Source: Patescibacteria group bacterium (lineage in GTDB: Bacteria; Patescibacteriota; Microgenomatia; UBA8517). Taken from it: a stretch of 22,117 nt of DNA. Position 1 is the first letter of the stretch. The number at the start of each line of letters is the position of its first letter. The notes beneath the pieces were generated by a model. It ran no database searches. It was given only the letters and a program-made list of their open reading frames with translations, and was not told where the DNA came from. Location of the stretch: assembly GCA_018826545.1 (NCBI GenBank), contig JAHKAL010000049.1, forward strand, positions 1-22,117, given 5' to 3'. The translations under genes and the position numbers were made by a program. Below, piece by piece: positions 8,319 to 16,166 of the stretch.

Positions 8319-9749
8319 ATGAATAAAAAATTCTACATTACTTGTGCGATACCTTATGTAAATAGTCTTCCCCACATCGGACACGCACTCGAATTTGTCC
8401 AAGGCGATACTATTGCAAGATATCATAGACTTTTGGATAAAGATGTGCTTTTACTTTCTGGGGGAGATGAAAACGCTCTGAAAAATGTCCAGGCAGCTGA
8501 GGAGATCAATAAACCAATTCAAGAATTCGTTGACGAAAATACTCAAGCGTTTTTTAATTTAACAGAGAAGCTAAATTGCCAATTTGATATTTGGCAAAAA
8601 GGAAGTGATCAGAAAAAACATTTTCCTTCAGTACAAAAACTTTGGAACCTTTGCCTTAAAAATGGAGATATTTATAAGGGAAAGTATGAAGGACTTTATT
8701 GTCTCGGTTGTGAAGCATATTATTTGAAAGATGAACTTGATCAAAATGGAGAATGCTTTGAACATCCTGGTAAAAAACTTCAAAAAGTATCTGAAGAAAA
8801 CTATTTTTTTAAACTTTCCAAATACCAAAAAGAACTAATCGAATTAATTAAATCAGATAAACTTAAAATTATTCCAGATTTTAGAAAAAATGAGGTCCTT
8901 TCCTTCCTTAAAGAACCGTTAAGAGATATAAGTATTTCAAGATCAAATGAAAGAGCAAAAAACTGGGGAGTACCTGTACCTAATGACCCAACACAGAGAA
9001 TATATGTTTGGTTCGATGCTCTAAACATCTATCAAAGCGGTATTGGTTTTGGTTGGGATGAAAAAAAATATAAAAAATATTGGCCAGCAGATGTACATGT
9101 AATAGGAAAGGGAATTTCAAGATTTCATTCAATTTATTGGCCTGCTTTTCTTCTTTCTGCAAAACTTTCTTTACCAAAAACAATTTTTATTCATGGATAT
9201 TTGACAATTAATGGACAAAAAATTTCAAAAACTGTTGGAAATGTTATAGATCCGACTCCTTTAATCAAAAAATATGGAACAGATGCAATCAGATATTATC
9301 TATTGGCAAAAGTTTCTCCTTTTAAAGATGGAGATTTTTCTGAAGAAAAGTTAATAAATTCATATAATTCAGATCTTGCAAATGGTCTTGGAAATTTGAT
9401 TGCAAGAATCTCAAAACTAGCAGAAAAAGACAATTTAGAATTTGATTTAAATCCTAAAGGATATGGAATAACTAAAAATGTTATTTCATTTCTCAATGAT
9501 TTTAAATTAGATGAAGGAATAAACACAATTTTTACAAAACTTAGAAATATTGATAAAGAAATCAATAAAAAAGAACCTTGGAAATTATCAAATAAAGACT
9601 TAAAAAATGTTCTTTTTCCTTGGATAGAAGAAATAAGAATAGTAAGTCAGGAATTAAAAATTTTCTTACCAGAAACTGCTGAGAAAATAGAAAAACAATT
9701 TTTGATTACAAAAATTAAATCTACCAAACCACTTTTTCCTCGAATTTAG
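8319..9749 (+). CDS. metG: methionyl-tRNA synthetase
   Basis: 476 residues. Class I aminoacyl-tRNA synthetase charging tRNA-Met (initiator and elongator) in the cytoplasm. The HIGH motif is intact (H19-I-G-H22 in SLPHIGHALEF). The zinc knuckle of the connective peptide is C128-x2-C131 with C146-x2-H149. The GGDENALKN block matches the GTDEHG region, and the KMSKS loop reads KISKT (301-305). WFDAL and the helical anticodon-binding domain follow. The chain stops at PLFPRI, the usual end of the core enzyme, so the C-terminal EMAPII/tRNA-binding extension found in some bacteria is absent rather than lost by a frameshift. The start codon gives the correct distance to HIGH. A GT2 gene follows after 2 bases. 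Confidence 0.97.
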   Translation: MNKKFYITCAIPYVNSLPHIGHALEFVQGDTIARYHRLLDKDVLLLSGGDENALKNVQAAEEINKPIQEFVDENTQAFFNLTEKLNCQFDIWQKGSDQKKHFPSVQKLWNLCLKNGDIYKGKYEGLYCLGCEAYYLKDELDQNGECFEHPGKKLQKVSEENYFFKLSKYQKELIELIKSDKLKIIPDFRKNEVLSFLKEPLRDISISRSNERAKNWGVPVPNDPTQRIYVWFDALNIYQSGIGFGWDEKKYKKYWPADVHVIGKGISRFHSIYWPAFLLSAKLSLPKTIFIHGYLTINGQKISKTVGNVIDPTPLIKKYGTDAIRYYLLAKVSPFKDGDFSEEKLINSYNSDLANGLGNLIARISKLAEKDNLEFDLNPKGYGITKNVISFLNDFKLDEGINTIFTKLRNIDKEINKKEPWKLSNKDLKNVLFPWIEEIRIVSQELKIFLPETAEKIEKQFLITKIKSTKPLFPRI

Positions 9750-9751
9750 AA

Positions 9752-11245
9752 ATGTTTAGAAAATATATTTTAAAGAATGAAAAACTTGTTCTTAGACTTT
9801 TAGAAATCTTACCTGGTTTTGTTTCCTGGAACATTATTCTTTTTCCATACTGGGGAATCATCTTAATACCAAACGTAGTTGCATATTTTATATTAATTTT
9901 TAACGTTTTTTGGTTTTATCAGTCCCTTCAACTGGCAATTACTGCTACAATATCACATTTAAGAGTTCAGGCCTCAATGAATTATGACTGGTTAGAAGAT
10001 TTAAAAACCTTTCCTGACTGGAAAAAAGTTCACCATCTGATAATAATTTCAACATACAAAGAACCCTTATACATTCTTGAAAGAACTCTTGATTCATTAA
10101 TTAAACAAGATCTTCCTTTAAAACAAATTTCAATTTGTTTAGCAATGGAAAAAAGGGAAAGTCAAAAAAATAGAAGATCAAAAGTAGAGTCTATTCAAGA
10201 TAAATTCAAATCAAAATTTGCTAACATTTTTATTACTACTCATGAATTAGTTTCTGGAGAAGTCGCTGGAAAAGCATCAAATGAAAGATTTGCTGCAGTT
10301 GAGGTTAAACATCAGCTTGTCGATGAAAGAAAAATGAATATTAACTATATTGTTGTTACAAGTTCTGATGCAGATCACAAATTCCATCCCAAACATTTTT
10401 CTTCTCTAAGTTTCAAATTTTTAGATAATCCAAATCGATTTAAAAGCTTTTGGCAACCAGCTGTTATGTTTTACAACAATATTTGGGAAATACCAGCAAT
10501 TACTAGAGTACCAAACACTTTTGCATCAATTTGGGATCTTTCCCAACTTTCTAGAAAAGATAGATTAATAAATGCACAAAATTATTCACTTTCTTTAAAA
10601 CTTCTTCATGAAACTGGGTATTGGGATGCAGATAAAATTCCTGAAGACTGGGGAATATTTTTTAAGGCATTTTATAAAACTAAAGGTGGAATTGAAGTAG
10701 AACCAATTTATTTACCATTATTTGCAGATGCTCCTCAATCAACTTCTTTTTGGAAAACAATTAAAAGTCAATATGAACAACAAAAGCGTTGGGCGTGGGG
10801 CGTATCTGATGATCCTTGGATTATAAAAAATTATTTTTTGACTAAAGGAATACCTTTCTGGGAAAAAACATTTAGATTAATATGGGTTATATGGGCTCAC
10901 TTTTCTTGGCCTGTTAATTGGTTTTTAATTACAATCGGATTAACACTACCAACTTTATTAAATCCAGCTTTTGCAAGAACCGCTTTAGGCTATACTGTTC
11001 CTAAAGTCTCTTCCTTTCTCCTAACTGTTGCTTTGGTATTTTTAATTGTTACCATAATAATTGATAGTTACTATAAACCAAAAAAATCAGATTCTCTTCC
11101 TAAATGGAGAATGATTCTTTCCCCTTTGGAATTTGTACTTATGCCAATTATAGGTTTTATCTTTTCAGCCCTGCCAGGACTAGATGCCCACACACGTTTA
11201 ATGCTTGGAAAATATTTGGAATACAAAGTTACTGAGAAAGTTTAA
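9752..11245 (+). CDS. membrane glycosyltransferase family 2 (QxxRW type)
   Basis: 497 residues. Two N-terminal membrane segments (about 26-65) precede a cytoplasmic GT-A domain, followed by four C-terminal segments (about 372-402, 418-440, 456-475). Catalytic signatures: HHLIIISTYKEP at the nucleotide-sugar site, SSDADHKF (D206-A-D208, metal/nucleotide binding), PEDW (E298-D299, catalytic base region) and QQKRW (343-347). The QxxRW motif is typical of processive GT2 enzymes such as cellulose and hyaluronan synthases, but it also occurs in non-processive members, so polymerisation is inference. The sugar is unknown. It follows metG by 2 bases, a coupling that looks positional rather than functional. 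Its stop codon overlaps that of the convergent epimerase-family gene by 3 bases. Confidence 0.9.
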   Translation: MFRKYILKNEKLVLRLLEILPGFVSWNIILFPYWGIILIPNVVAYFILIFNVFWFYQSLQLAITATISHLRVQASMNYDWLEDLKTFPDWKKVHHLIIISTYKEPLYILERTLDSLIKQDLPLKQISICLAMEKRESQKNRRSKVESIQDKFKSKFANIFITTHELVSGEVAGKASNERFAAVEVKHQLVDERKMNINYIVVTSSDADHKFHPKHFSSLSFKFLDNPNRFKSFWQPAVMFYNNIWEIPAITRVPNTFASIWDLSQLSRKDRLINAQNYSLSLKLLHETGYWDADKIPEDWGIFFKAFYKTKGGIEVEPIYLPLFADAPQSTSFWKTIKSQYEQQKRWAWGVSDDPWIIKNYFLTKGIPFWEKTFRLIWVIWAHFSWPVNWFLITIGLTLPTLLNPAFARTALGYTVPKVSSFLLTVALVFLIVTIIIDSYYKPKKSDSLPKWRMILSPLEFVLMPIIGFIFSALPGLDAHTRLMLGKYLEYKVTEKV

Positions 11246-12177
11246 ATACTTCTATAATATTCTATTGTCTTTTGAAGTCCCTCATCCATTTTTACTTTAG
11301 GTTCCCAATTTAATATTTCTTTGGCTTTTAAAATATCAGGACATCTTCTGGAAGGATCATCTTCAGGTAAATCCGAATATGTAATTTTAGAATTGGATTC
11401 AGTCATTTTTTTAATTTTATTTGCCAGATCAATCATTTTGTACTCTTCGGGGTTACCCAAATTAAAAATTTCTCCTTCTGTACCCTTAGAAAACATAGCT
11501 TTAAAAATTCCAGTAACCATGTCGGATACAAAGCAAAAAGATCTAGTTTGTTCTCCATTTCCATAAACAGTTAGGGGTCTTTCTAAAATTGCCTGATTAA
11601 TAAAATTTGAAACTACTCTACCATCATTCTTTCTCATCCTAGGCCCATATGTATTAAAAATTCTTATTAACCTTGCATCCAAATTAAATTTTTTTCTATA
11701 TATATAAACTAATGTTTCTGCAAAACGTTTACTTTCATCGTAACAACTCCTAGGTCCAAATGAATTAACATTTCCCCTATACGATTCTTTTTGAGGGTGT
11801 TCTTCTGGATCACCATATACTTCAGATGTAGAGGCCATTAAAAACTTAGCCTTTTTATCTACTGCCAACTTTAATAAATTTAAAGTACCCAAAGAATTTA
11901 CCAAAGCGATTTCTTCTGATAGATTTTTAAAATCTGCTGGTGAGGCTGGTGATGCAAGATGAAAGATATAATTAACTTCCGGAATATCTATTCTATTTTT
12001 AATCAAATCAACATTCATAAATTTAAAATTTGGATTTGATTCTAAAGACTTAATATTTCCTCTTTTGCCTGTAAGAAGATTGTCCAAACAATATACAAAA
12101 AAACCCTTAGCTATCAATAAATCACAAAGGTGACTACCAATAAAACCAGCTCCTCCTGTTACTAATACTTTTTCCAT
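11242..12177 (-). CDS. NAD-dependent UDP-glucuronate decarboxylase-like SDR enzyme
   Basis: 311 residues, extended short-chain dehydrogenase. The Rossmann motif GGAGFIGSH (8-16) and D32 for the NAD ribose are present. The catalytic S/T-Y-K set is in MASTSEVYGDP and SCYDESK (Y146, K150). The signatures HLASPASP, STSEVYGDPEEHPQ, FGPRSCYDESKR, FNTYGPRM and QTRSFCFVSDMV are those of UDP-xylose synthase (UXS: UDP-glucuronate to UDP-xylose plus CO2). This fits better than a plain 4-epimerase, although dTDP-glucose dehydratases are related. Among the glycosyltransferase genes here it would supply an activated pentose or deoxy-sugar. It is transcribed divergently from the GT39-like gene across a 62-base gap. 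Confidence 0.87.
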   Translation of the reverse strand: MEKVLVTGGAGFIGSHLCDLLIAKGFFVYCLDNLLTGKRGNIKSLESNPNFKFMNVDLIKNRIDIPEVNYIFHLASPASPADFKNLSEEIALVNSLGTLNLLKLAVDKKAKFLMASTSEVYGDPEEHPQKESYRGNVNSFGPRSCYDESKRFAETLVYIYRKKFNLDARLIRIFNTYGPRMRKNDGRVVSNFINQAILERPLTVYGNGEQTRSFCFVSDMVTGIFKAMFSKGTEGEIFNLGNPEEYKMIDLANKIKKMTESNSKITYSDLPEDDPSRRCPDILKAKEILNWEPKVKMDEGLQKTIEYYRSI

Positions 12178-12199
12178 AAATTTAAGCTTATTTTATTGT

Positions 12200-12205
12200 A
12201 TTATA
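12200..12205 (-). promoter_or_regulatory. -10 box of the UXS-like gene
   Basis: The bottom strand reads TATAAT (12205 to 12200) within TATATAAT. The predicted +1 is about 12193, giving a leader of about 16 bases before the ATG at 12177, with no Shine-Dalgarno in it. No clear -35 is visible. This is a short-leader exception to the leaderless pattern. Confidence 0.45.
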
Positions 12206-12224
12206 TACGGAAAATATTCTCTTG

Positions 12225-12233
12225 TGCTAAACT
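12225..12233 (+). promoter_or_regulatory. extended -10 of the GT39-like gene, leaderless arrangement
   Basis: TG-C-TAAACT (12225-12233) is an extended -10. The predicted +1 is 12240, exactly the A of the ATG. No -35 match is seen at usual spacing, which extended -10 promoters can tolerate. Confidence 0.5.
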
Positions 12234-12239
12234 GAAAAT

Positions 12240-13721
12240 ATGCTCAACAAACTCACCGACAAGCTTCATCTACCTAAATGGATCTGTATTTTTTTATTCC
12301 TTATTTTGCTTCTTAGAATACCTTCTTTTTTCGAACCTTATTTTTATGGAGATGAAATGATTTATATGACTTTAGGCCAAGGAATAAGACAAGGTATTCC
12401 ACTTTATAAAGGAGTTTATGACAATAAACCTCCACTTCTATATATTATGGCGGCAATTGCAGGAAACCTCTTTTGGTTTAAAGTTATCTTGGCATTTGCA
12501 AATATTATTTCTATTTATTTTTTTTGGAAATTATCAGAAATCCTATTTCCTAAAAAAAATTTATTACATAAGATTTCTACAATAATTTTTGGACTACTAA
12601 CCACTCTTCCACTTCTTGAAGGAAATATAGTTAATGCAGAACTTTTTATGGTTACTCCAATTATAGTAAGTTTAATCATCATTTTTTCCAAAAAAAATAA
12701 TTTCAAAAATCTATTCATCGCTGGATCTTTATTTTCAATAGCATCTTTATTTAAAATGCCTGCCTTTTTTGACCTACCTGCTGTAATTTTTTTTTGGTTA
12801 ATATACTCAATTTCAAAAAAAACAAACTTCATTTTGTTTATTAAAAAGACTGTTTATTTATTAACTGGATTCACTATTCCAATCCTTCTTTCGTTTATTT
12901 GGTTTTACATTCAAGGATCTTTGAAAGATTATGCTTTTGCTGCTTACCTGCAAAATGTTGGTTATCTGTCTAGTTGGAGACCTTCTGACACTCAAAAACC
13001 GTTTTTCATTAAAAATCTCCCACTTTTAACAAGAGGTTTTATTATTTTATTATCATCCATACTTTTGTATTTCAAGAGAAAAAAACTATCCAAAAACTTT
13101 ATATTTATTACTCTTTGGCTACTATTTGCCCTTTTTGGAGTAACCCTATCTGAAAGACCATATCCCCATTATCTAATTCAAGCAGTGCCAGCTATATCTT
13201 TACTTATCGGAATGCTTTTTACTGAAAAATCTATTGAACAATCTCTAACACTAATACCTTTAACAATAGCTTTCTTTGTCCCAGTCTTTTTCAACTATTA
13301 TCACTATCCAACGCTTTCCTACTATTCAAGATTTGTCAATCTTCTCTCAGGAAAAATTTCTAAAAAAGAATATCTTTTAAGTTTTGATGAAAATGCAATC
13401 AGGAATTACGACATCTCGAGCTTCCTTGTTTCTTCAATGGATAAAAAGGAAAAAGTATTAGTTACAGGAGATTCAGCTACAATTTATGCTCTTTCAAGAA
13501 AATTGCCACCTATAAAATATGTTGCCGACTATCATATTAATGATTATTCATCCCTCCAAAATGAAGTCGACCTTCTTTCTCAAGATTTACCAAGATTTAT
13601 AATCCTTTTACCACAAAAAATGAATTTAACTCCCCTTATTCCAGTAATAAGACTAAATTATATTCTTGTTTCAGAAATAGATGGTGTAGAAATTTGGAAA
13701 ATTTCTTCACTAAATAGATAA
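12240..13721 (+). CDS. GT-C glycosyltransferase, PMT/ArnT (GT39)-like membrane protein
   Basis: 493 residues, rich in hydrophobic helices (about ten segments between residues 14 and 365). The first extracytoplasmic loop carries the acidic GT-C signature YGDE (D38-E39), followed by the PLYKGVYDNKPPLLY block (54-68) typical of bacterial GT39/ArnT-like transferases. These enzymes use polyprenyl-phosphate sugars on the outer face of the membrane. The last about 110 residues form a soluble domain with LVTGDSATIYAL and PRFIILLP blocks. The acceptor (protein, lipid or glycan) cannot be read. Together with the downstream WecA- and UbiA-like genes, which make polyprenyl-linked sugars, it suggests a surface-glycan pathway. 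The ATG at 12240 is supported by the extended -10 box 6 bases away. Confidence 0.85.
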   Translation: MLNKLTDKLHLPKWICIFLFLILLLRIPSFFEPYFYGDEMIYMTLGQGIRQGIPLYKGVYDNKPPLLYIMAAIAGNLFWFKVILAFANIISIYFFWKLSEILFPKKNLLHKISTIIFGLLTTLPLLEGNIVNAELFMVTPIIVSLIIIFSKKNNFKNLFIAGSLFSIASLFKMPAFFDLPAVIFFWLIYSISKKTNFILFIKKTVYLLTGFTIPILLSFIWFYIQGSLKDYAFAAYLQNVGYLSSWRPSDTQKPFFIKNLPLLTRGFIILLSSILLYFKRKKLSKNFIFITLWLLFALFGVTLSERPYPHYLIQAVPAISLLIGMLFTEKSIEQSLTLIPLTIAFFVPVFFNYYHYPTLSYYSRFVNLLSGKISKKEYLLSFDENAIRNYDISSFLVSSMDKKEKVLVTGDSATIYALSRKLPPIKYVADYHINDYSSLQNEVDLLSQDLPRFIILLPQKMNLTPLIPVIRLNYILVSEIDGVEIWKISSLNR

Positions 13722-13727
13722 TTATTA

Positions 13728-13755
13728 TTCATAAAATGAAAAAATAACGTAAAAT
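13728..13755 (+). promoter_or_regulatory. promoter of the small membrane protein-wecA-ubiA operon
   Basis: TTCATA (13728-13733, 4 of 6 matches to the -35 consensus), 16-base spacer, TAAAAT (13750-13755). The predicted +1 is about 13762, 2 bases before the ATG at 13764. It suggests the three following genes form one transcript with a near-leaderless first gene. Confidence 0.5.
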
Positions 13756-13763
13756 CTAAAGCT

Positions 13764-14144
13764 ATGCAAAAAAAAGACTGGCTTAATAAGCTCTCCTACC
13801 AAAAAAAAATCGAAAGAAAAAAAGTGCCATTCAGCAAACAAATTATTTATTGTCTATTAATAAATTTAGTCATGATTTTGCTGGCAACTCTTTCAATTTT
13901 TATATTACCGCCAGAAATACCACTTCTTTATGGCTTACCTGAAGGTAGTGATCAATTGGTTAAAAGCTGGGCAATAACTATACCAAATTTAGTAGCCTTC
14001 ATATTAATGTTCATAAATACCATATTTGCAATAAATACTAAAGATGAATATCTTAAAAAGATTATTATCTTAGCTGGTTTTACTGCTACTTTTTTTGCAA
14101 CAATAACTGTTATAAAAATATTTTTTTTGGTAGGGAATATTTAA
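13764..14144 (+). CDS. small three-helix membrane protein, unknown function
   Basis: 126 residues. A basic N-terminus (KKIERKKVPFSKQ) is followed by three hydrophobic segments (about 28-50, 70-90 and 100-122). The loop after the first contains PPEIPLLYGLPEGSDQL. That proline/glycine pattern is loosely like DUF1648-type membrane proteins, but the resemblance is too weak for a name. Its TAA is immediately followed by the ATG of the WecA-like gene, without an intervening base. It is therefore the first gene of a probable three-gene operon and may work with, or simply precede, the polyprenyl-phosphate transferases. No function is proposed. Confidence 0.7.
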   Translation: MQKKDWLNKLSYQKKIERKKVPFSKQIIYCLLINLVMILLATLSIFILPPEIPLLYGLPEGSDQLVKSWAITIPNLVAFILMFINTIFAINTKDEYLKKIIILAGFTATFFATITVIKIFFLVGNI

Positions 14145-15233
14145 ATGAAAAATAATTTTAATTTATCTTTCTTACCTGGTCTTTTATCCTTAATAGTAGC
14201 TTTTTTAGTTACCCCTTTCGTTATTAAACTTGCATATAAAATAGGCATCATCGATAATCCCAAAAAAAATAAACATCCAAAAGTAATTCACACTTATCCA
14301 ACTCCTCGAGGAGGAGGACTCGCAATATATATTGCAGTTATCGCAATATCCTTAGTTTTCTTGCCTTTAGATAAACATTTAATTGGAATTCTTATTGGAG
14401 CTACGATTATTGTAATAATGGGAATATTGGATGATAAATACAATTTAAATCCATATCTTAGAATCGGAATTGGTTTTATTGCTGCTGCAGCTCCAATCAT
14501 CTCAGGAATCGGAATATCTTATATTTCAAGTCCTACTGGAGGAATTATTGATCTCTCAAACCCAAAAATTAATTTTTTATTTTTTGGAGAAGAAAGAAGT
14601 ATTTGGCTATTATCTGACTTATTTGCCCTTTTTTGGATTGTATTTATGATGAATATTCTAAATATGGGAGCAAAAGGAGTAGATGGTCAACTTTCTGGAG
14701 TAGCTGCAATCGCTGCAATTACAATTGCACTGCTGTCTCTTAAGTTTTCAGCTGATATTACTCAATGGCCAATTATCACTCTTGCATCAATTACTGCTGG
14801 TGCCTTTATTGGCTTTCTACCTTGGCATTTTTACCCACAAAAAATTATGCCTTCTTATGGGGGGGCCACACTTGCAGGCTATCTATTGGCTGTTCTTTCT
14901 ATTCTTTCAACAACTAAAGTTGGTACTTTAGTTGTTGTACTAAGTGTTCCCCTAATAGACACAGGATATACAATCCTAAGAAGAGTACTTTCAGGTAAAT
15001 CTCCAGTCTGGGGTGACAGAGGGCATCTGCATCATAGGCTCTTAGACCTTGGTTGGGGAAAAAGAAGGGTAGCAATTTTCTATTGGGCAATTACTGCAAT
15101 ACTTGGAATTTTATCTTTATATTTGAACACAAGATCTAAACTATATACAATTATCGGGATAGTCATCCTTCTGGGAGGAATAATATTATGGCTAACCTAT
15201 CGACCAAAATTAACAAATTTAAAAAAGAACTAG
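14145..15233 (+). CDS. WecA/TagO-like polyprenyl-phosphate sugar-1-phosphate transferase
   Basis: 362 residues, GT4/MraY superfamily, about ten membrane helices. Members transfer a HexNAc-1-phosphate from a UDP-sugar to undecaprenyl phosphate on the cytoplasmic face, starting O-antigen, teichoic acid or other glycans. Motifs in order: PTPRGGG (52-58), GILDDKY with D96-D97, NILNMGAKGVDGQ (170-182), IDTG (D272) and DRGHLHHR (291-298). The HxHH motif near the C-terminus points to WecA/TagO rather than MraY. The NMGAKGVDG loop differs from the usual NxxDGxDG: the first aspartate is replaced and one residue is added. AGGG lies about 8 bases before the ATG. Its 3' end overlaps the UbiA-like gene by 46 bases. 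The acceptor pathway is inferred from its neighbours. Confidence 0.88.
   Translation: MKNNFNLSFLPGLLSLIVAFLVTPFVIKLAYKIGIIDNPKKNKHPKVIHTYPTPRGGGLAIYIAVIAISLVFLPLDKHLIGILIGATIIVIMGILDDKYNLNPYLRIGIGFIAAAAPIISGIGISYISSPTGGIIDLSNPKINFLFFGEERSIWLLSDLFALFWIVFMMNILNMGAKGVDGQLSGVAAIAAITIALLSLKFSADITQWPIITLASITAGAFIGFLPWHFYPQKIMPSYGGATLAGYLLAVLSILSTTKVGTLVVVLSVPLIDTGYTILRRVLSGKSPVWGDRGHLHHRLLDLGWGKRRVAIFYWAITAILGILSLYLNTRSKLYTIIGIVILLGGIILWLTYRPKLTNLKKN
15173..15179 (+). promoter_or_regulatory. strong Shine-Dalgarno of the UbiA-like gene
   Basis: GGGAGGA at 15173-15179 lies 8 bases before the ATG at 15188, inside the end of the WecA-like coding region. It fixes that start and therefore the 46-base gene overlap. 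It is the clearest ribosome binding site in the window. Confidence 0.8.
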
Positions 15234-16162
15234 AGAATATTGCCCCATTTATCTCGGTTGCAAGACCTGTTCATTGGATAAAAAATCTAGCAATTTTTTC
15301 CCCATTAATTTTTTCAGGTACATTATTTATCAAAGTTTATTTTGAGAAATCTTTTTTAGCATTTATTGCTTTCTGTTTTGCAACTTCAGCAACTTATGTT
15401 TTTAACGATATTTTAGATGCAGAAAAAGATAGACTTCATCCAATCAAAAAAAATAGACCAGTTGCCTCAGGAAAAATCAGTGTTTCTGCTGCTCTTTTAG
15501 AAAGTACAATTTTAGCAACTTTAGCAGTGGTTTTGGCAGAAAGTATTAATCATTTATTCTTTTTTATGGTTCTTGCCTATATTTTCATGCAGGTTTTATA
15601 CAGTCTGTTTTTAAAAAATGTGGCAATAGTAGACATTCTAATAATTGCTGCTGGTTTTGTGTTTAGAATATATGCTGGTGCATTTGTTATAAATGCTCAT
15701 CTTTCAGTTTGGTTTTTACTTTGTGTAATCTCAGTAGCTTTATTTCTTGCATCAGGAAAAAGAAGATCAGAACTTGGGATAATTAATGAAACTGAAGGAA
15801 TAACTAGAAAAAGCTTATCTAAATACTCAAAAACGCTACTAGATTCTTACGTAACTATGTTCGGAAATGCAGCCTGGATGAGCTGGGCACTTTATACTTT
15901 TTTTGACTCACCAAGAGCGACTTTACCTTTATGGCTATTTTTGGCCGAAATATCAAAAACTACAACTATTAATAAACTTCTAATGATTACTATTCCTCTG
16001 GCAATTTTTGGCATTATGAGGTATGAAAGTTTAATCTTCGAAGATAGAAGTGAATCACCTGAAAAGGTTCTTCTAACAGATAAGCCACTTATAGCCTCCA
16101 TTATTGCTTGGGTGATACTTATCATTTGGATATTTTACGGAGGAATAGCCAGCTTAGCTTAG
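15188..16162 (+). CDS. UbiA-family decaprenyl-phosphate phosphoribosyltransferase-like
   Basis: 324 residues, UbiA prenyltransferase fold with about eight or nine membrane helices. The first aspartate motif NDILDAEKDRLHP (73-85) is followed by KNRPVASG. This and the later SGKRRSELG match the decaprenyl-phosphate 5-phosphoribose synthase branch (mycobacterial Rv3806c type) better than quinone or heme prenyltransferases. VARPVHWIKN near the N-terminus is also typical. That branch joins PRPP to polyprenyl phosphate, giving a lipid-linked pentose precursor for surface arabinan or related glycans. The start is set by a strong GGGAGGA site, which makes the gene overlap wecA by 46 bases; both would use the same lipid carrier. 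The dehydrogenase/reductase pair DprE1/DprE2 is not visible here. Confidence 0.87.
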   Translation: MANLSTKINKFKKELENIAPFISVARPVHWIKNLAIFSPLIFSGTLFIKVYFEKSFLAFIAFCFATSATYVFNDILDAEKDRLHPIKKNRPVASGKISVSAALLESTILATLAVVLAESINHLFFFMVLAYIFMQVLYSLFLKNVAIVDILIIAAGFVFRIYAGAFVINAHLSVWFLLCVISVALFLASGKRRSELGIINETEGITRKSLSKYSKTLLDSYVTMFGNAAWMSWALYTFFDSPRATLPLWLFLAEISKTTTINKLLMITIPLAIFGIMRYESLIFEDRSESPEKVLLTDKPLIASIIAWVILIIWIFYGGIASLA

Positions 16163-16166
16163 AAGT

